A stretch of 64,000 nt of DNA from Desarmillaria ectypa (lineage: Eukaryota; Basidiomycota; Agaricomycetes; Agaricales; Physalacriaceae). The notes beneath the pieces were generated by a model that searched no databases, was not told the DNA's origin, and saw only the letters and a program-made list of their open reading frames with translations. The translations under genes and the position numbers were made by a program. The DNA lies in assembly GCA_030407005.1 (NCBI GenBank), contig JAUDYN010000004.1:2728001-2792000 (forward strand), read 5' to 3'. This document shows, in pieces, positions 35,071-46,846 of the stretch (its first letter is position 1; each line of letters opens with the position of its first letter).

Positions 35071-37486
35071 CTAGCAGGCAACTCTGGCACTCTTCAATAC
35101 CGAAGCTTCTGCGTCAAGTCCATCACCGTCTCGTTTCTGAGAACTTTCCTCCGACACGGCGGGTGGTGTGCGAGTTCCCACGATGGTCCTGTATACCCAA
35201 TCAAAGGCCTCAAGGCGCTGTGCAGTTGTGTTTCCCAGGGCGGACAGCATGTCCAGACCGGTCTGCTTCTGTTGAGCGAATTTGCCATGCACAATCATAC
35301 TTGACGGCTTGGTTACCTTCCAAGGATCAGAAGACATCGGATGAAAATTTGAATAAGGACTATCCTGCGGAGTGAATGATCTGCTGGCTTTTATGGTATC
35401 AAAGCTCACACCGTGCTTAAGAGCAGAAGCCAGGTGAGGTTGATGTTCAAGATGATTACGGATTTTGGCGATCCGGTGAACTGATAGACTTCCTGAGGAG
35501 AGTGGCACAAAAGGTGACGAATAGTGGTTCCGTGGTCCTTCTGTTCCAGTAAGGCATTTTACCGAATAGGCCGAAAATGAAAGGCGCCAGTTTGGTATTG
35601 ACACAGAAATCGCGATCGTGAGCGGTAGAAACTCCAGATATGACCTCGCACAGAACATCTTGACTTACGGTATCCCTAGATCTAATACTGTAAGCGAAAT
35701 CGAGCAAATCGACGATAGAAAATGGACCGGCAGATGTCCAAGATGACCTTCTGTCATTAAGAAATTTTCGAACTATTTCCTCCAGACACCGAGTCACAAT
35801 CTCCAAGAGAGAGCTCTGGGAGGCTGTGACGGAACCTTTGTCATATAATACGCGAGCAATGACTTTGATAGTTCGTTCCTCGAGGGACGCAATGAAACCC
35901 GAGCTGAATCTAATAAACATTTAAACATCGTAAAGAAAGCGACATATCAATATGGCGTACAGTTCGGCAGGGTCGTCAGCTTCACAGTGTTTCAATGCTA
36001 TCACGACGTGCTCCCACTCATCTTGACCCGCTTGTTTTCTGCGACAGAGGAACTCCGAGATAGCACTGTTGAAAAAAATGCTGAATGTCAGCTTCAATTC
36101 TGGATGCGTATCTGCAATGCTAGTCATGTCAAGCATAAGGACCCCGTAATATTTCCAAGATGCAAATTCAAGCCTATTTTAGGGTTTCGATCGAAGATGA
36201 CGGTGCATTGGTCAGGATGAGCGACCTTGATACACAGCTGTACTAATTTCGTGATCGTAGACGGGTTGCCGAGGAACCTGTCTAGGCGAGAGCCGCAGCG
36301 CAGGTCAGCCGGTAGTACACATCCTCATCGTACGGAATGCGCGGGTCTCTTTAACGACATGTTGGATACATATAGCTACCGCCAGATTGACCGTAGCAGT
36401 GTTCTCTGCTTTTCTATTATGAATGGCCTCTATTAAAGGCATCCAAACTGCGGCATCATACAGCTGGGACTGAAGTTGGGGGAATATCCTAGAGCGTGGA
36501 TTGTCAGTAGGTGCTCCCGGAGCCAACAAGCTAAGACTAACATTTCCTTGAAATAGATACAATCTCCGTGCACAATGACACTGCACATCCAGTCAAATTC
36601 GTCTGTTTCGCGGCGGAATCGACGATACCTCCATCATAGTTTTTAATCTTGCACGCATGAGCGAATCTAAGAAAAACATCGACATCATTCCATCTCATTG
36701 ACACATCAATCACCGTCTGGAAAGCCGTCTGAAGGTCTCCAATGTATTTGCCATATGTGGCTGCAGCTTCTTGCCACGACAAATAGCGAAGAGTGTCGGC
36801 TAGGCTTGATTCCCGTGCTGTGCAAGCTCGAAGGAGGGCATCAAGAAATTTTGTTTCTTTCTCGTTCGTGGTGTGGGAATTCGAAGCTCGTAACGAATTG
36901 ACGGCGAAGCGAAGATATTGCCAGTGGTTATTTTGAGATCCGGTCATCTTGGCACGATTAATATGAGGGTCTTGGACCAAACTATGACGACGGTTAATGA
37001 AGCAAAAGAGACTAGAAGAGATCATAAAGTACTGTGGATGAGGTTTCCGTACTGAAAAGACTATCAGTTCTTCCATTAATGGTAGGTATAAAGAGTCAAG
37101 TTACATACATATTCACCTTCACGAGTGAAAGTTTTCTTCATTGGTTCGCCCCTGTCAGCCTTGCCATTGATGATAGCGGAGTTATTCAAATACAAGTCCA
37201 GGGAAACATTGACCGGCATCCCAGACATGTCGACCATGTAAGAGTGATGGACATACCTCAGTGCACTTCTATGACGATACGTCATGATTTCATCCATCTC
37301 ACTGACGTGGTCATTCTGCCATTCGCTATCGCTTCCGTTTTCGTCGTCATGATAGTAGAATCCTCCGTGTCCAAATCCGTACGCAGTGTCGCGCGGCCGT
37401 GCTTCAATCATGACCAGAGCTTCTACAACATACCCCACCTCTGCGATATAAAACTCGAAACCAAATGCAGCGGCCAGAGATTGCAA
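35071..37486 (-). pseudogene. Broken gene A, paralogue of 38275-41270
   Basis: Fragments in several frames match the neighbouring locus in the same order. Near the 5' end: FGFEFYIAEVGYVVE and AIINGKADRGEPMKK; then VWSKTLILIVPR; LQTAFQTVIDVSMRW; DQCTVIF; WKYYGVLMLDMTSIADTHPE; and SSMIVHGKFAQQKQTGLDML at the 3' end. It has a TGA at 36944-36946 right after IVPR, and a frameshift near 36172-36183 between DRNPK and WKYYGV with no GT...AG to explain it. The conserved part may correspond to the C-terminal half of a mushroom 2OG-Fe(II) oxygenase-like family (memory only, low confidence). No N-terminal catalytic domain is present. Confidence 0.55.
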
Positions 37487-38274
37487 CCAAGCCCAAGTGG
37501 CCGGTCGGGGCCCATCAAATCCCTACGCACTCCTCAGGCTCTGGGAAATCGTAGACGTTAAGATATACGCCCTCAGAGAAGGTGCCGTGTAATGATTCGA
37601 TGACACGAAGAAGTTTTTTAGGATGAGGTGTGCTCTTTTTGCAGTTTTGGAGGTCAGTGAGCAGCTGATTTTATTGCATGTTCAATGGTCTGCAAAGTTA
37701 TAAGCGAAAATGTGGAATATTATATAAACATGAATGCCGAATGTTTTCGAAGAAATAACAACAGTGTTCATGCTAAGATGTGTTGGGATAGCAATCCCGA
37801 GCAAGTACTAGAATGTACTCGAAGGATTGGCTTACTCAGCAGGATTAAATTTGGGCCGTAAAAGTGGACATAAATAGTATGTCGTAGTAAGTTCTAGAAG
37901 TAGTACAACATGTATTTAAGTACGACGCCTCTTGCTCGAGAGGCAGTATTTTACCATCTTTTCTACTTCTCCTCGCTCTCGTTACAACACGATGAAGCGG
38001 ATGGAAGGATGAGTACAAAAGCAAAGTGACAAGAAAAGCCATTACTTCTGCGCCGCGCCGAGTTGTCTTTACGATCGTGACAGTGCAACTTATCACAGGT
38101 CACGTAGTGTGATGGAACGTCACAGGCGGTCCGGTGGGGGAAGAGATGCTCACCTCTCGCGGGTGGGATTCAATTGACTTCTCACTGGCGATAGACTTGA
38201 ATAAGTCATGTGGGTGGGTCAAAAATCAGTAGTAGTGCAAGTCTCTGGGACAGACGTGATCCTTGGTTAGCACC
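37487..38274. other. Spacer between the two broken paralogues
   Basis: Nothing recognised; AT-rich, with short frames only. Confidence 0.5.
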
Positions 38275-41270
38275 TTATGCGGGATGCTCAACGTTCAGCT
38301 GAAATGAAAGACGTATAGTAAACATTACATGCAAGCGAATGGAATGAAAGATACACAACACCTCTACTACTAAGGCCTTCTCTAAGATATTCTGTTTCTT
38401 TGCGGCAATCACAACGCCCGCTAAGGCGCGCTTGCGGGACTTCCCTACGTTTTCCTCGTTATCTGTCACCGCCGGCCAACAGATGGTTCAAGACTCGAGC
38501 CCGCGTGCCAACGATGGCTTCAAACACCGAATCGAAGTCTGCATCAAGTATTTGACGTTGAATGGTCAAATCCCACAGGGCTGCCAACATCTGAAGACCC
38601 CGGTTCTGTCGCTGCTTATACTTACCGTGGGCAACCATGCTTTCCGGTTTTTGGATCTGGGAACCGTTTCTATCAGCAGGAAGTTTACAGAAAAAGAAAT
38701 GGGGCGCCTGAAGACATACTTGTAATGTATATGGTCGTCTATGTTTGCTCGTTTCCCACTTCACACCATACATAGCAGCCGAAACCGCAGCAAGCTGGTT
38801 CTCTGCATGAGAGCGAACAGCAGCTGTTATCGTTACGCTATGGAAAGGAGCATTGGCAGTAAAAAGCTCCTTCATGAGAGTGCAGTCGTAGCATCTGCCG
38901 CACTTAAATAACAGTAATTGAGCTGGAATGTGCTCGGTAGGGTTTTCTGGCATCAGTCTCTGAGCAAACAACCTTAGTGTCCTAGCGTATAACGCAGAAA
39001 ATTGCGGTGCCGCAACATAGGTCGAGTTCCAAGCGTTCACTCGGGAGTGCAGACCAGTAATCAATGGGACGAGCACCTTCATGATGTACCTGTCGTCTTG
39101 TCGTCCCTCGCAATGAGTTCGTTCAAGATGTCCGTGCTCAGAGAATCTCCAATGCCAGTGTCATAGGCGAAAATCAGAAGGTCGATGACAGATGGACGGG
39201 AGAGAGACTGCTTCGGTATACGGTGATCCCGGACGGTTTATTCGATACACTGAGCGACAATCGCAGAAACAGCGTCCTGGGCGGTCGCGTCGCTTAGAGT
39301 TTGGAGTACACGGTCATACAGACAGCGTGCCAGAGACTTGACTGGCTGGATGTTTTCTTTAGCCTAAATTTCGAAGCGCTCTCTTGTCAAACTGAAGCGA
39401 ACTTGGTCGATCTCTAATACTGTTCAATATAACGGAAACCCCTACAGCTGCGTCAGAAACTCATGACTGGCCTGTAGTAGCGCCAGGGTCAGGGATTCAG
39501 ATACTTCTTTTCTCTAATCACTGATTTTCTCTGATCAAGAATCTCGCAAACGGCGTCCTCGAAGAAACCCTTGAAAAGCGGCCTGAGGTCGGGGCGTGCT
39601 TCTATGACTTTTGTCATATCAGGTACGAGGACTTCGTAGAACTTCCAAGCCTCCCGCTCTTTTCTGGATCTCATGCAACCAAAGATGATGGTACATTGAT
39701 CGCTGTTGGCAGTATCGATACACAACTGAACAAGCTCTGTGGTAACGTGGGGTCACCACTGAATTTTGCCTCAGAATAGCTTGCACATCGCTTGCACATG
39801 TTATCCTCGTTACGGATAATTGTATGGTTTCTGGGATATGCAGGGGTTTGTCTACGATGTGTCGTACACATAATGATATCACTCCTGCTGCTTCAGGTAT
39901 CGAGATCCAGCCTTCTCCCGGCTGGGCCTTGATAAAAGGGAACCAATTTTTTTTCTCGTATCGTTGATTCCGGAGTTGTGGCAGAAGTCTAAAAGGAGCT
40001 GTCCTAGTCCCTGTGCTAAAGAGATAGTAGAAGGAAATTGCAACTGACATATCGCGAAAGAAGTTGCTGTCATGCTTTTTGACAACACCTGTCAACCACT
40101 CTACCTCGTCAAGTTGGGCAGTTTTGAGGTTGGATAAGATGAATTCGTTTTGAATCTTGTACCCAGCAGTTACGGCGACAGCACTCTTCTTTCCCTTTGC
40201 CACAGCAGAGATCTTCTCTAGAAGGGCACCTCGAGTCAGAACCGGAGTGCTCGACTATTTTGGGAAAGCTAGAGTTGAGACGTTAATCGGACCCAAAATG
40301 CCACAGTTGTACACGGCGTACATTTTCCTGAGCGAGTCCCATCAGGCAGGGAACGCCTGATACACTGAAGCTCATCTTTCGGGATCGAGGAGGGCATCAG
40401 CATGCGTCGTCAGACTGTATGCTTGGCCCACGCGAAGGCAAGTAGAGACGTCTTTCCACCTAATCGACAGCTCAAATGAGACCTTGACGGCTGTTTTAAG
40501 GTCATCAATGTATTTCTGGCGGTCTTCTTGGGATAAGTATCTTCCGTATGACGTCTGATCTCCAGAGGCTAAACGAGAGGCTTGGTTGGCGCAAGACGGT
40601 ACAAGGCCGGCGAACAACTCCTTTTCTTTGTCACTGGATAAGTGGCTCTGAGATGCTTGCAGAACGTGGCAAGCGTAATGTTACAGATCGCCTGTGATGA
40701 GCTTCACATCAGATGTTATTGGTACGATAAGCAGAGCTGTTCGATTCCACACTGTAGATTACAGAAATCAACAAGAGAAATGGGAGGTAGGATAACCACT
40801 CACAATGAATCAATTTTCCGCATTATGAAATACTGGTCAAGGAACAGCAAAATTCAGGTAAGGAAAGAACATATGTGAGCATCCTCATAGTAGAACTTCT
40901 TCTGGTCTGGTTCATCACCGTCAAGCTTCCCGTTCACGATGTTGGCCTCGTCCAAGTCGATCACTGCTTTGGCCTCAATTGAGTAGCCTTGTTCTTCTGT
41001 GTCCCTCATCCTGTAGTTATCGGCCTTTTCTTCGCTGTTGCCAGGACCGTCATCACCAAAAATGCTGTCGTAGTCGTAATCGAAACCATAATCGCCGTAG
41101 CTGTAAACGTAATCGCATTGCTGATGTTCTGTCATTTTATCTCCCTTTAACTTGTAACAGACGTTTGAGAGATACAACTTGAAACCGAGCCGCTTTCCCA
41201 AAGCCTGCACGAAGGCAAAGAGCACGCGATCTCCTCCAGTCGGCAACTTGGAGGCTGCAGCCGCCTCCAT
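38275..41270 (-). pseudogene. Broken gene B, paralogue of 35071-37486
   Basis: Fragments in order from the 5' end: LGFKLYLSNVCYKL, an acidic Tyr/Asp stretch (GDYGFDYDYDSIFGDD), NIVNGKLDGDEPDQKK, TALLIVPITSDVKLITGDL, LKTAVKVSFELSIRWKD, DQCTIIFGCMRSRKERE, WKFYEVLVPDMTKVIEARPD, ESMVAHGKYKQRQNRGLQML, and a basic tail NEENVGKSRKRAL. A TAA at 40681-40683 interrupts the sequence between ITGDL and HYACHVLQAS, where the neighbour keeps coding (QYLRFAVNSLRAS), so this copy too looks inactive unless an unseen splice bypasses it. Start and end are approximate. Function unknown; see gene A for a tentative family. Confidence 0.5.
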
Positions 41271-42098
41271 AACGAGGAACTAGTAGTACTCCTGGAAGAC
41301 GCATGCGCGTACGGATTGCGTGGGCTTCATGAAAATTTGCTTGATCTCTTGCTGAGCCTTTTGGAATGAGGGCGTATTCTGGGCATCTTGGTGGAACGCA
41401 TCAACCCTGTTCTGTTTGGCGAGTCAGCACCGCCAAATTGTTTGGTTTGAGAATTCACGAGTTACCGTGACTCCGGTTGATTTGCTGTTGGTGGGGTCGG
41501 CATTGGCCGTAGAAGTTGGACTTGGGACATCCTGGGCTGAGATCAGCGTACGACGACAGGAGAAAAGGGGGGGAATTACCGTGTTGTTATTATACTTTTA
41601 GAATGTGGCTCTGCAACGAGTCTGAGAACTTCGATTCAAGTAGCGATAAAAACCAGTACTAGGAAGGTTGAATCTTTTGACGAAGACGTGCCAAAGAGGG
41701 AAAGCACGTCTGTCGGAACCCAAAACTTCAACCGCACCTCAGCCAACGCAAAGTACACGAACCGACTTCAAGACTGGATTGTCGATACACAGACGAAAAG
41801 GCATTCTTGTGGATAATAACCAGGCTGCTGCCAAATTTGTAACACGACATTTGGTCCCCCGGCAATCAAATGTTTGCCGGTTAGTGACCTCATTGAACAT
41901 TCTCCTTCAATTCAATGCCAAATAACTTCAGAGAAAATCAGAAATGATATAATCACATGTACGTACAATATATGGAATGGTAGATGGGGAAAACAGCGAA
42001 CGTCTGATGAAGAGATAGTCGATGGTGCATATAACCGATACCGAGGTCCTTGGGAAGACTAAAATCGCGACGGTGTATCCTAATTTCCCATGTATATT
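41271..42098. other. Intergenic with possible 5' remnants of gene B
   Basis: Minus-strand codons upstream of 41270 (including FMKPTQSVRACVFQEYY before a stop) may be further remnants of the broken gene. Nothing else recognised. Confidence 0.45.
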
Positions 42099-42884
42099 TC
42101 ACGATGGTGGAGCTATTCCGCTCATTACTTCGTACAGCCCATCTATCTGCCTTTTGCTCAGCTTTTCACTCCAAAAACGCATGATGGGCTCCCACTCGTC
42201 CTTCGATGATGGCATCCCAGATTTCCTCCCTTCTAGTTTCACATCACCGACAGATTGATATGCCCTCTTGAATGCAACCATGGCATCGCGAGGTAAAGAT
42301 GGCTCGGCCGGTGAGGCACGGTAAACGACAAGTAGAGGTGTCGGGGACAGTTCTTCTATCGTTGGATACGAAAGAAGTGGACCACCTACAGACACTATCG
42401 AGCCAATTTTTCTTTTCTGTTCCTTCCACCATCTCAACCCAAATTCTACCGCGACGCTTCCGCCCTGGGCGAATCCAAAACAATGCACCCTGTCTTCTCG
42501 CCAGGCACAGTCGTCTACCAAATGCCGCAGGACCTGTTTCATCAGATCTAGTGCGGGGGTAGGGTTGGGATATCGAATGAGCTCGCCGAGCGGGTCGAAG
42601 GAATCATACCATTGAAAGGCTTCCTCGTACAGATACGGGATCTGGTCCGGCGCTCTGAGGGCGAGAATAGCGGTCTGTGGTAGTTTTAGCTGACGACCGA
42701 GATTTGAGAAGGGCTTATGGGTATCCCCCAGGCCGTGAAGGAGAATAAGTAGATTCTCGTCGGTACCGTCATCGCTAGGGGAATAGAAGAAGGGAACAGA
42801 TATCCTGGAAGACTTGGGAGAGGGCTTCACCCGAGGAAGCGCACTGGAAGCGGTTTCATATTCTCTGATGTGTACGTTTGACAT
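42099..42884 (-). CDS. Phospholipase/carboxylesterase-fold protein without catalytic Ser
   Basis: A single exon of 261 codons, unusual in this intron-rich window. The alpha/beta-hydrolase landmarks of the acyl-protein thioesterase family are there: ENLLILLHGLGDTHKPFS (residues 43-60), ALRAPDQIP and YEEAFQWYDSF. The nucleophile elbow, however, reads GFAQGG at 137-142, with Ala139 (codon 42468-42470) where the family has Ser. I also cannot find the Asp of the usual D-x-V-P loop or the final His: the corresponding places read YRASPAEPSLPRD and GMPSSKDEWEPIMRFW. It is thus likely a non-catalytic member, or one with another chemistry. The frame is intact, so it is not simply decayed. Confidence 0.85.
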   Translation of the reverse strand: MSNVHIREYETASSALPRVKPSPKSSRISVPFFYSPSDDGTDENLLILLHGLGDTHKPFSNLGRQLKLPQTAILALRAPDQIPYLYEEAFQWYDSFDPLGELIRYPNPTPALDLMKQVLRHLVDDCAWREDRVHCFGFAQGGSVAVEFGLRWWKEQKRKIGSIVSVGGPLLSYPTIEELSPTPLLVVYRASPAEPSLPRDAMVAFKRAYQSVGDVKLEGRKSGMPSSKDEWEPIMRFWSEKLSKRQIDGLYEVMSGIAPPS

Positions 42885-43358
42885 GCCAGTAGTAGCTCTC
42901 AGCCTGTAGCGACCGAGCTCGAAGCGGTGATCGTGGTGATCGTCACAGATAATTTGATGTGATCGAAATATTTTGTTGCATCCGGAACAAAGGCCGGGAA
43001 TTTCCGGGAGACGATTCTGACAACTTGGAGCTTATTCTCTAGCAGTGTATGCCTCAAATGCATGGAGTTCTGGTGGTATATATACTCTTTATCTGATTTA
43101 TATTTATTTCCTTCCCAATGACTGTAGCGATGAAACTAAGGGCAGAATAAGCAATTGATGGCAACTGCTTACCCCTGTTTGTTGTGAACGGCAGCCTCAT
43201 GCCGGAAATAGACAATAGACCAGAACAAAGGACTGGCCCTGGTCCGAAACGAAGATAAGAGCAAGGCGGCTACAGTGCGCCGCCCTCATTGTACCCTCAT
43301 TTTTATTAGCTGTTCACTCCTTGTTTGTTCTGCACGTCTTTCTTGGGCTCTTACCACC
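42885..43358. other. Divergent promoter of the hydrolase-like and BTB genes
   Basis: Contains AT-rich segments and a TATA-like run near 43075-43105; no coding content seen. Confidence 0.45.
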
Positions 43359-44667
43359 ATGTTCTCCTCTACCCGTTCCTTGCCTCGCTCTCAGCATACA
43401 TCTGGTCATTCCAAAAAGTCCTCCATTGCACCGTCGCTCTCAAGCACCATGAACTGGCTCTCTCGTAGTTCTTCCTCTGTATCTGTCAGCCAGACTACCC
43501 AGCACAAGTCCTCTCGTTCCATAGAAGTACTGTCGCCCAGATATGGTTCGCTGGGCACAGGCGCGACAGTGGTCAGGACCCCCGATGAAGCATTGAAGGA
43601 TTCGGGTGTGCGTCTGACATATGAAGAAGATAGCTCACCCACAGAGGAAACTTATCATGGCTACCTCCTCGATGAGAAGCCGGAGGATATTGATAGGCCA
43701 CTTCCCCCACCGCCGCCTCCACTGCCATTTGAGATGGAATCTGACGAAGAGGTCGAACTTCCCGACTCAGATGATGATGATGAACGCATTCGAGCGGCGC
43801 CACCGAGACCGACGCGTGCTCTGCCGCCATGCCCTACAATCTCTCATTCGCAACTAGCCAAGGTACCGTCATATACCGCTACCTCAGATTCTCTTTCACC
43901 ACCTCCCTTTCGCGCCATCCTTCTTTCCAACGCGCCAAATTCTACCGTTGACCGGTCGAAAGTCATTGTTACCCTTGAAACATGCACACATACCCATAAA
44001 ACCACCTTTGATACCCTCACCTCTCAACCTTCACATTTGTCTGATTTCTTAGCGGGCCTGTTCCCCCGCGCACGAAATATGTCCGATGCATCATCTGTCT
44101 ACTCAACAAATAGTGATGACATGCAAGCATGTCGAACTCCTTTGCAATTGGCCCCCACGGGCTTTTCACATAGTCCTTTCCATCTCCATATATTCCTTGA
44201 CCGGCCAAGCGAATCGTGAGTTCCATTGATTAATCTCTTTTTATGCTGGGTTCTGAATCAAATCCCACAGATATCCTCATGTCCTCGCCTACCTTCGTTG
44301 CCATCCCCAATATCCCCGTCTCCCTCGTCTCGATGTCGAAGCCCTATTAGACCTACGAGATGAAGCTACGTTCCTCGGGCTGACGGGTCTTCAGGCACTC
44401 TGTGCAGATGAGATCCGACGTCTCGCTACTGTTGCACCATCCGTGCACAGCATGCGTGCGTCGGTGCATAGTAACCTCCTCGAGCGTGCTGGGCGTGAAA
44501 TGCAGCGACCTGGACCAGGAACAGGGGCGGTCCGCGACACAGAGAAGAGTTTATTTGACGGTGGAGTTGGCTACCACTCCCCACCCACACCTCAGTCGTG
44601 GACGAAGAGCCGCACTCGCGAGTCCACGTCAACAAGCAGTCGTCGCTCACCAGCTGGCTGGATATAG
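43359..44667 (+). CDS. BTB/POZ-like domain protein
   Basis: Exons 43359-44215 and 44271-44667 give about 417 residues. The start at 43359 follows ACCACC, a good eukaryotic context; the in-frame ATG at 43275 would add a dubious leader. The first 190 residues are low-complexity Ser/Pro/acid (SSSSVSVSQTTQ, LPPPPPPLP, PDSDDDDER). Then VIVTLETCTHTHKTTFDTL, HLHIFLDRPSESYPHVLAYL and PRLPRLDVEALLDLRDEATF resemble the strand-helix pattern of a BTB/T1 fold, ending with a helix rich in Arg. BTB domains mediate protein pairing, often with cullin-3; here that is inference. The tail is Ser/Arg rich. Confidence 0.65.
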
Positions 44668-45978
44668 CCAGACTCATTTATCTTTGGATCGTGGTTTTTA
44701 TTTATCTTTCTCTTTTAGCTGCTCATGATCATATACCCTACTGCTCTTGACTGCTCTGGAATGCGTCACTGTATCATAATCTTTAATTCACGACCATGTA
44801 TCCATAAATACATAGCATATGCCTATTAGTCTGTCATTACCGTATAAACGCAACGGCATTGCCACAGCACTGTTCATGTCTACTTTATCACAGCTCGACC
44901 GCTCTTACGCTTTCGGCGATCAAAGCGTCTTGCATGTTCCAGGTCGCCCTGTCACTACGTACATTCATGATGGCGCACACTGAGAACGGGCTCACTAAGG
45001 TGACGTTCTGCGTCGCAGTATGAAAAATTTCCAGGAGAATCAGAGAGACGTCGAAGTCCTTCAGGCACGAGATTTAGGGCGGACAAAATAACTAGTAAGT
45101 ATATGGGCTGAGTTAAATCGGAGCATGGCGCATTTATTACCGAGCTTTCTATTCTTCCGAGTGAACCTGAACGATCGAGTTAACGTTGCAATGATCGAAG
45201 GAAGCAGACACATTTGGAATCCATGGCTTTTAACGGCCATAAATCGCTCTTCAATGCACTGAGCAGATGACACAGACATGGGAGATTAACGTACAGTTGT
45301 ATTGTAGTAGTAGAAGTCAGTCCGTATATGAAAACTTGAGTCTAGTCCTAGTGACCACACGCAAGTTATGTTGGTACCGTACAAGTCAGTACTCGATAGT
45401 GACTACCTTTATATAGTGTCGCGTAGCGTTAAATTGTTTTGTGGTGTAGCATACAGAGAAGATCGACGGAGTTAGATAGAGGAGGCATCAGACGTCGGAT
45501 ATTTCAACCAACCTGAAGGGTCGCTAAAAGCCAAGAAAATTGGTTGTTACATCTCTGTGGCGCTAGTTCCGCACCTTACTCGAAGGAGAGAACTGTCCTA
45601 TCTTGAATTCGGAACAAAGGGGCGTTCCGAGTCTCCTGTTGGGTCCGGGACTCGAACCGGAGCCGACAAGCGAGAAACTGTGATCAAATCATGAAATTAT
45701 ATTGCGTACGCCAGCATGAAATACCGAGCCACTAACACCGCTTAATGGCCCTTGAGAAGGTTCGTAGAGAGAAATATTAGAGAAATGGCGGCCAGCACGA
45801 TAGGGAGTGAGAGAATGGCTCGAAGAGAACGGCATAGTAGCCACATGGGGCTAGACCGCAGACCATGGTAGGCGAGGCCGGCAACGCCCCATGATAGAGT
45901 GATCTCCATTTTAGTCTCCCATGACTTCTTCATTTCTATTTGGTCTCACACGATCCCCCATTCCCTTCGCTTTAGACG
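44668..45978. other. Intergenic region
   Basis: Apart from a tRNA-like remnant (45640-45745, minus) and a 63-codon minus-strand frame at 45742-45933 with a hydrophobic C-terminus (LPIVLAAISLIFLS), nothing is recognised. The small frame ends in LKGH and starts 45 bp from the divergent gene at 45979; whether it is translated is unknown. Confidence 0.5.
45640..45745 (-). other. Possible decayed tRNA gene
   Basis: The minus strand carries a good B-box-like GGTTCGAGTCCCGG and a 3' end CCCAACA, but the T arm needs an 8-base loop and the matching 5' acceptor (TGTTAGT) has two mismatches. I could not fold a convincing anticodon arm. It may be a pseudogene or an intron-containing tRNA I failed to parse. 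Confidence 0.25.
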
Positions 45979-46846
45979 ATGTCAACGATAGCCTCCTCAT
46001 CTTCAAGCATCACCGAGCGCGGCGTCCGTTTCGACGACGAATGCGTCCTCATTCCCCAGGGTCCATTCAAGAAACCGGGCTTCTTGGTCACTAAGTCATA
46101 TACTATTCTCCCCTGGTGGAAGCGTAAAGCTTCACCACATAATCGGGGCAACGGAACAAAAGAGAACGGGAATATCTCATTGCCTGATAATAAAGAATGT
46201 ATAACGCTCAAAATCCCTTTACCAAGGTCCGTTTCATGCATATTCAGCTTGTTGATCAGACCCTAAAAGATATGTTAGTTTCCTAGCCAAGCCTCCTCCG
46301 TTGCCTCGTTGCACACATACAGAGCCTCTATTACCCTGTCTTGTGCATCGCGAGCAACGATCCGTGTCGACCCACTCATCTCCCACCATTCACCATACAA
46401 TACCCGCCGCGCTCACTCGTACGGCTTCGCTTCCGATGACTGACCATACTGGAAAACCTGTCGCCACTGTGCCATTGCGCGCATGTTGTCCCAACTGTTT
46501 TCACACAACAGAGCAATCTTTGCAGGAGGGCGACCGATGGAAGGAAAAATTCACACGCGGAGCTAGAAGACTGAGGCGTGCGAGCATTGATTATTCTGCT
46601 TCTACCGCTTCTGCCCCTACATCCTTAGATATGAATCTGAGCCTAGAGGCAGCGGAGGAAGCCTTGTTTCACCCACGAAGACATTCTTTGTCGACAACGG
46701 AGGAGGCATTTAAGTTGAAGCCTGTCGCACAGCCAGAGACACTGTCTGGTCTGATATCTATCGTCTCTATACCTACAAGTCCGCCTATTGTCGAGGAAGA
46801 CGAGGAGTTCCAGGCTGCCACAAGCTGCAGTCTAGCCCGTAGATGA
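45979..46846 (+). CDS. Conserved-looking protein of unknown function
   Basis: Exons 45979-46226 and 46270-46846 (43-nt intron) give about 274 residues. It starts MSTIASSSSSITERGVRFDD, includes ECVLIPQGPFKKPGF and ILPWWKR, and has a CCPNC motif followed by a basic helix (WKEKFTRGARRLRR) that could be a zinc-binding or nuclear-targeting patch. The rest is Ser/Pro/Glu rich with many dibasic sites, suggesting regulation rather than catalysis. I do not recognise the family. An AG at 46258 is an alternative acceptor but would shift frame. Confidence 0.6.

Noticed and set aside
37034..37561. 175-codon plus-strand frame opposite broken gene A
   Set aside because: It is the antisense of the block holding FGFEFYIAEVGYVVE and has no motif of its own.
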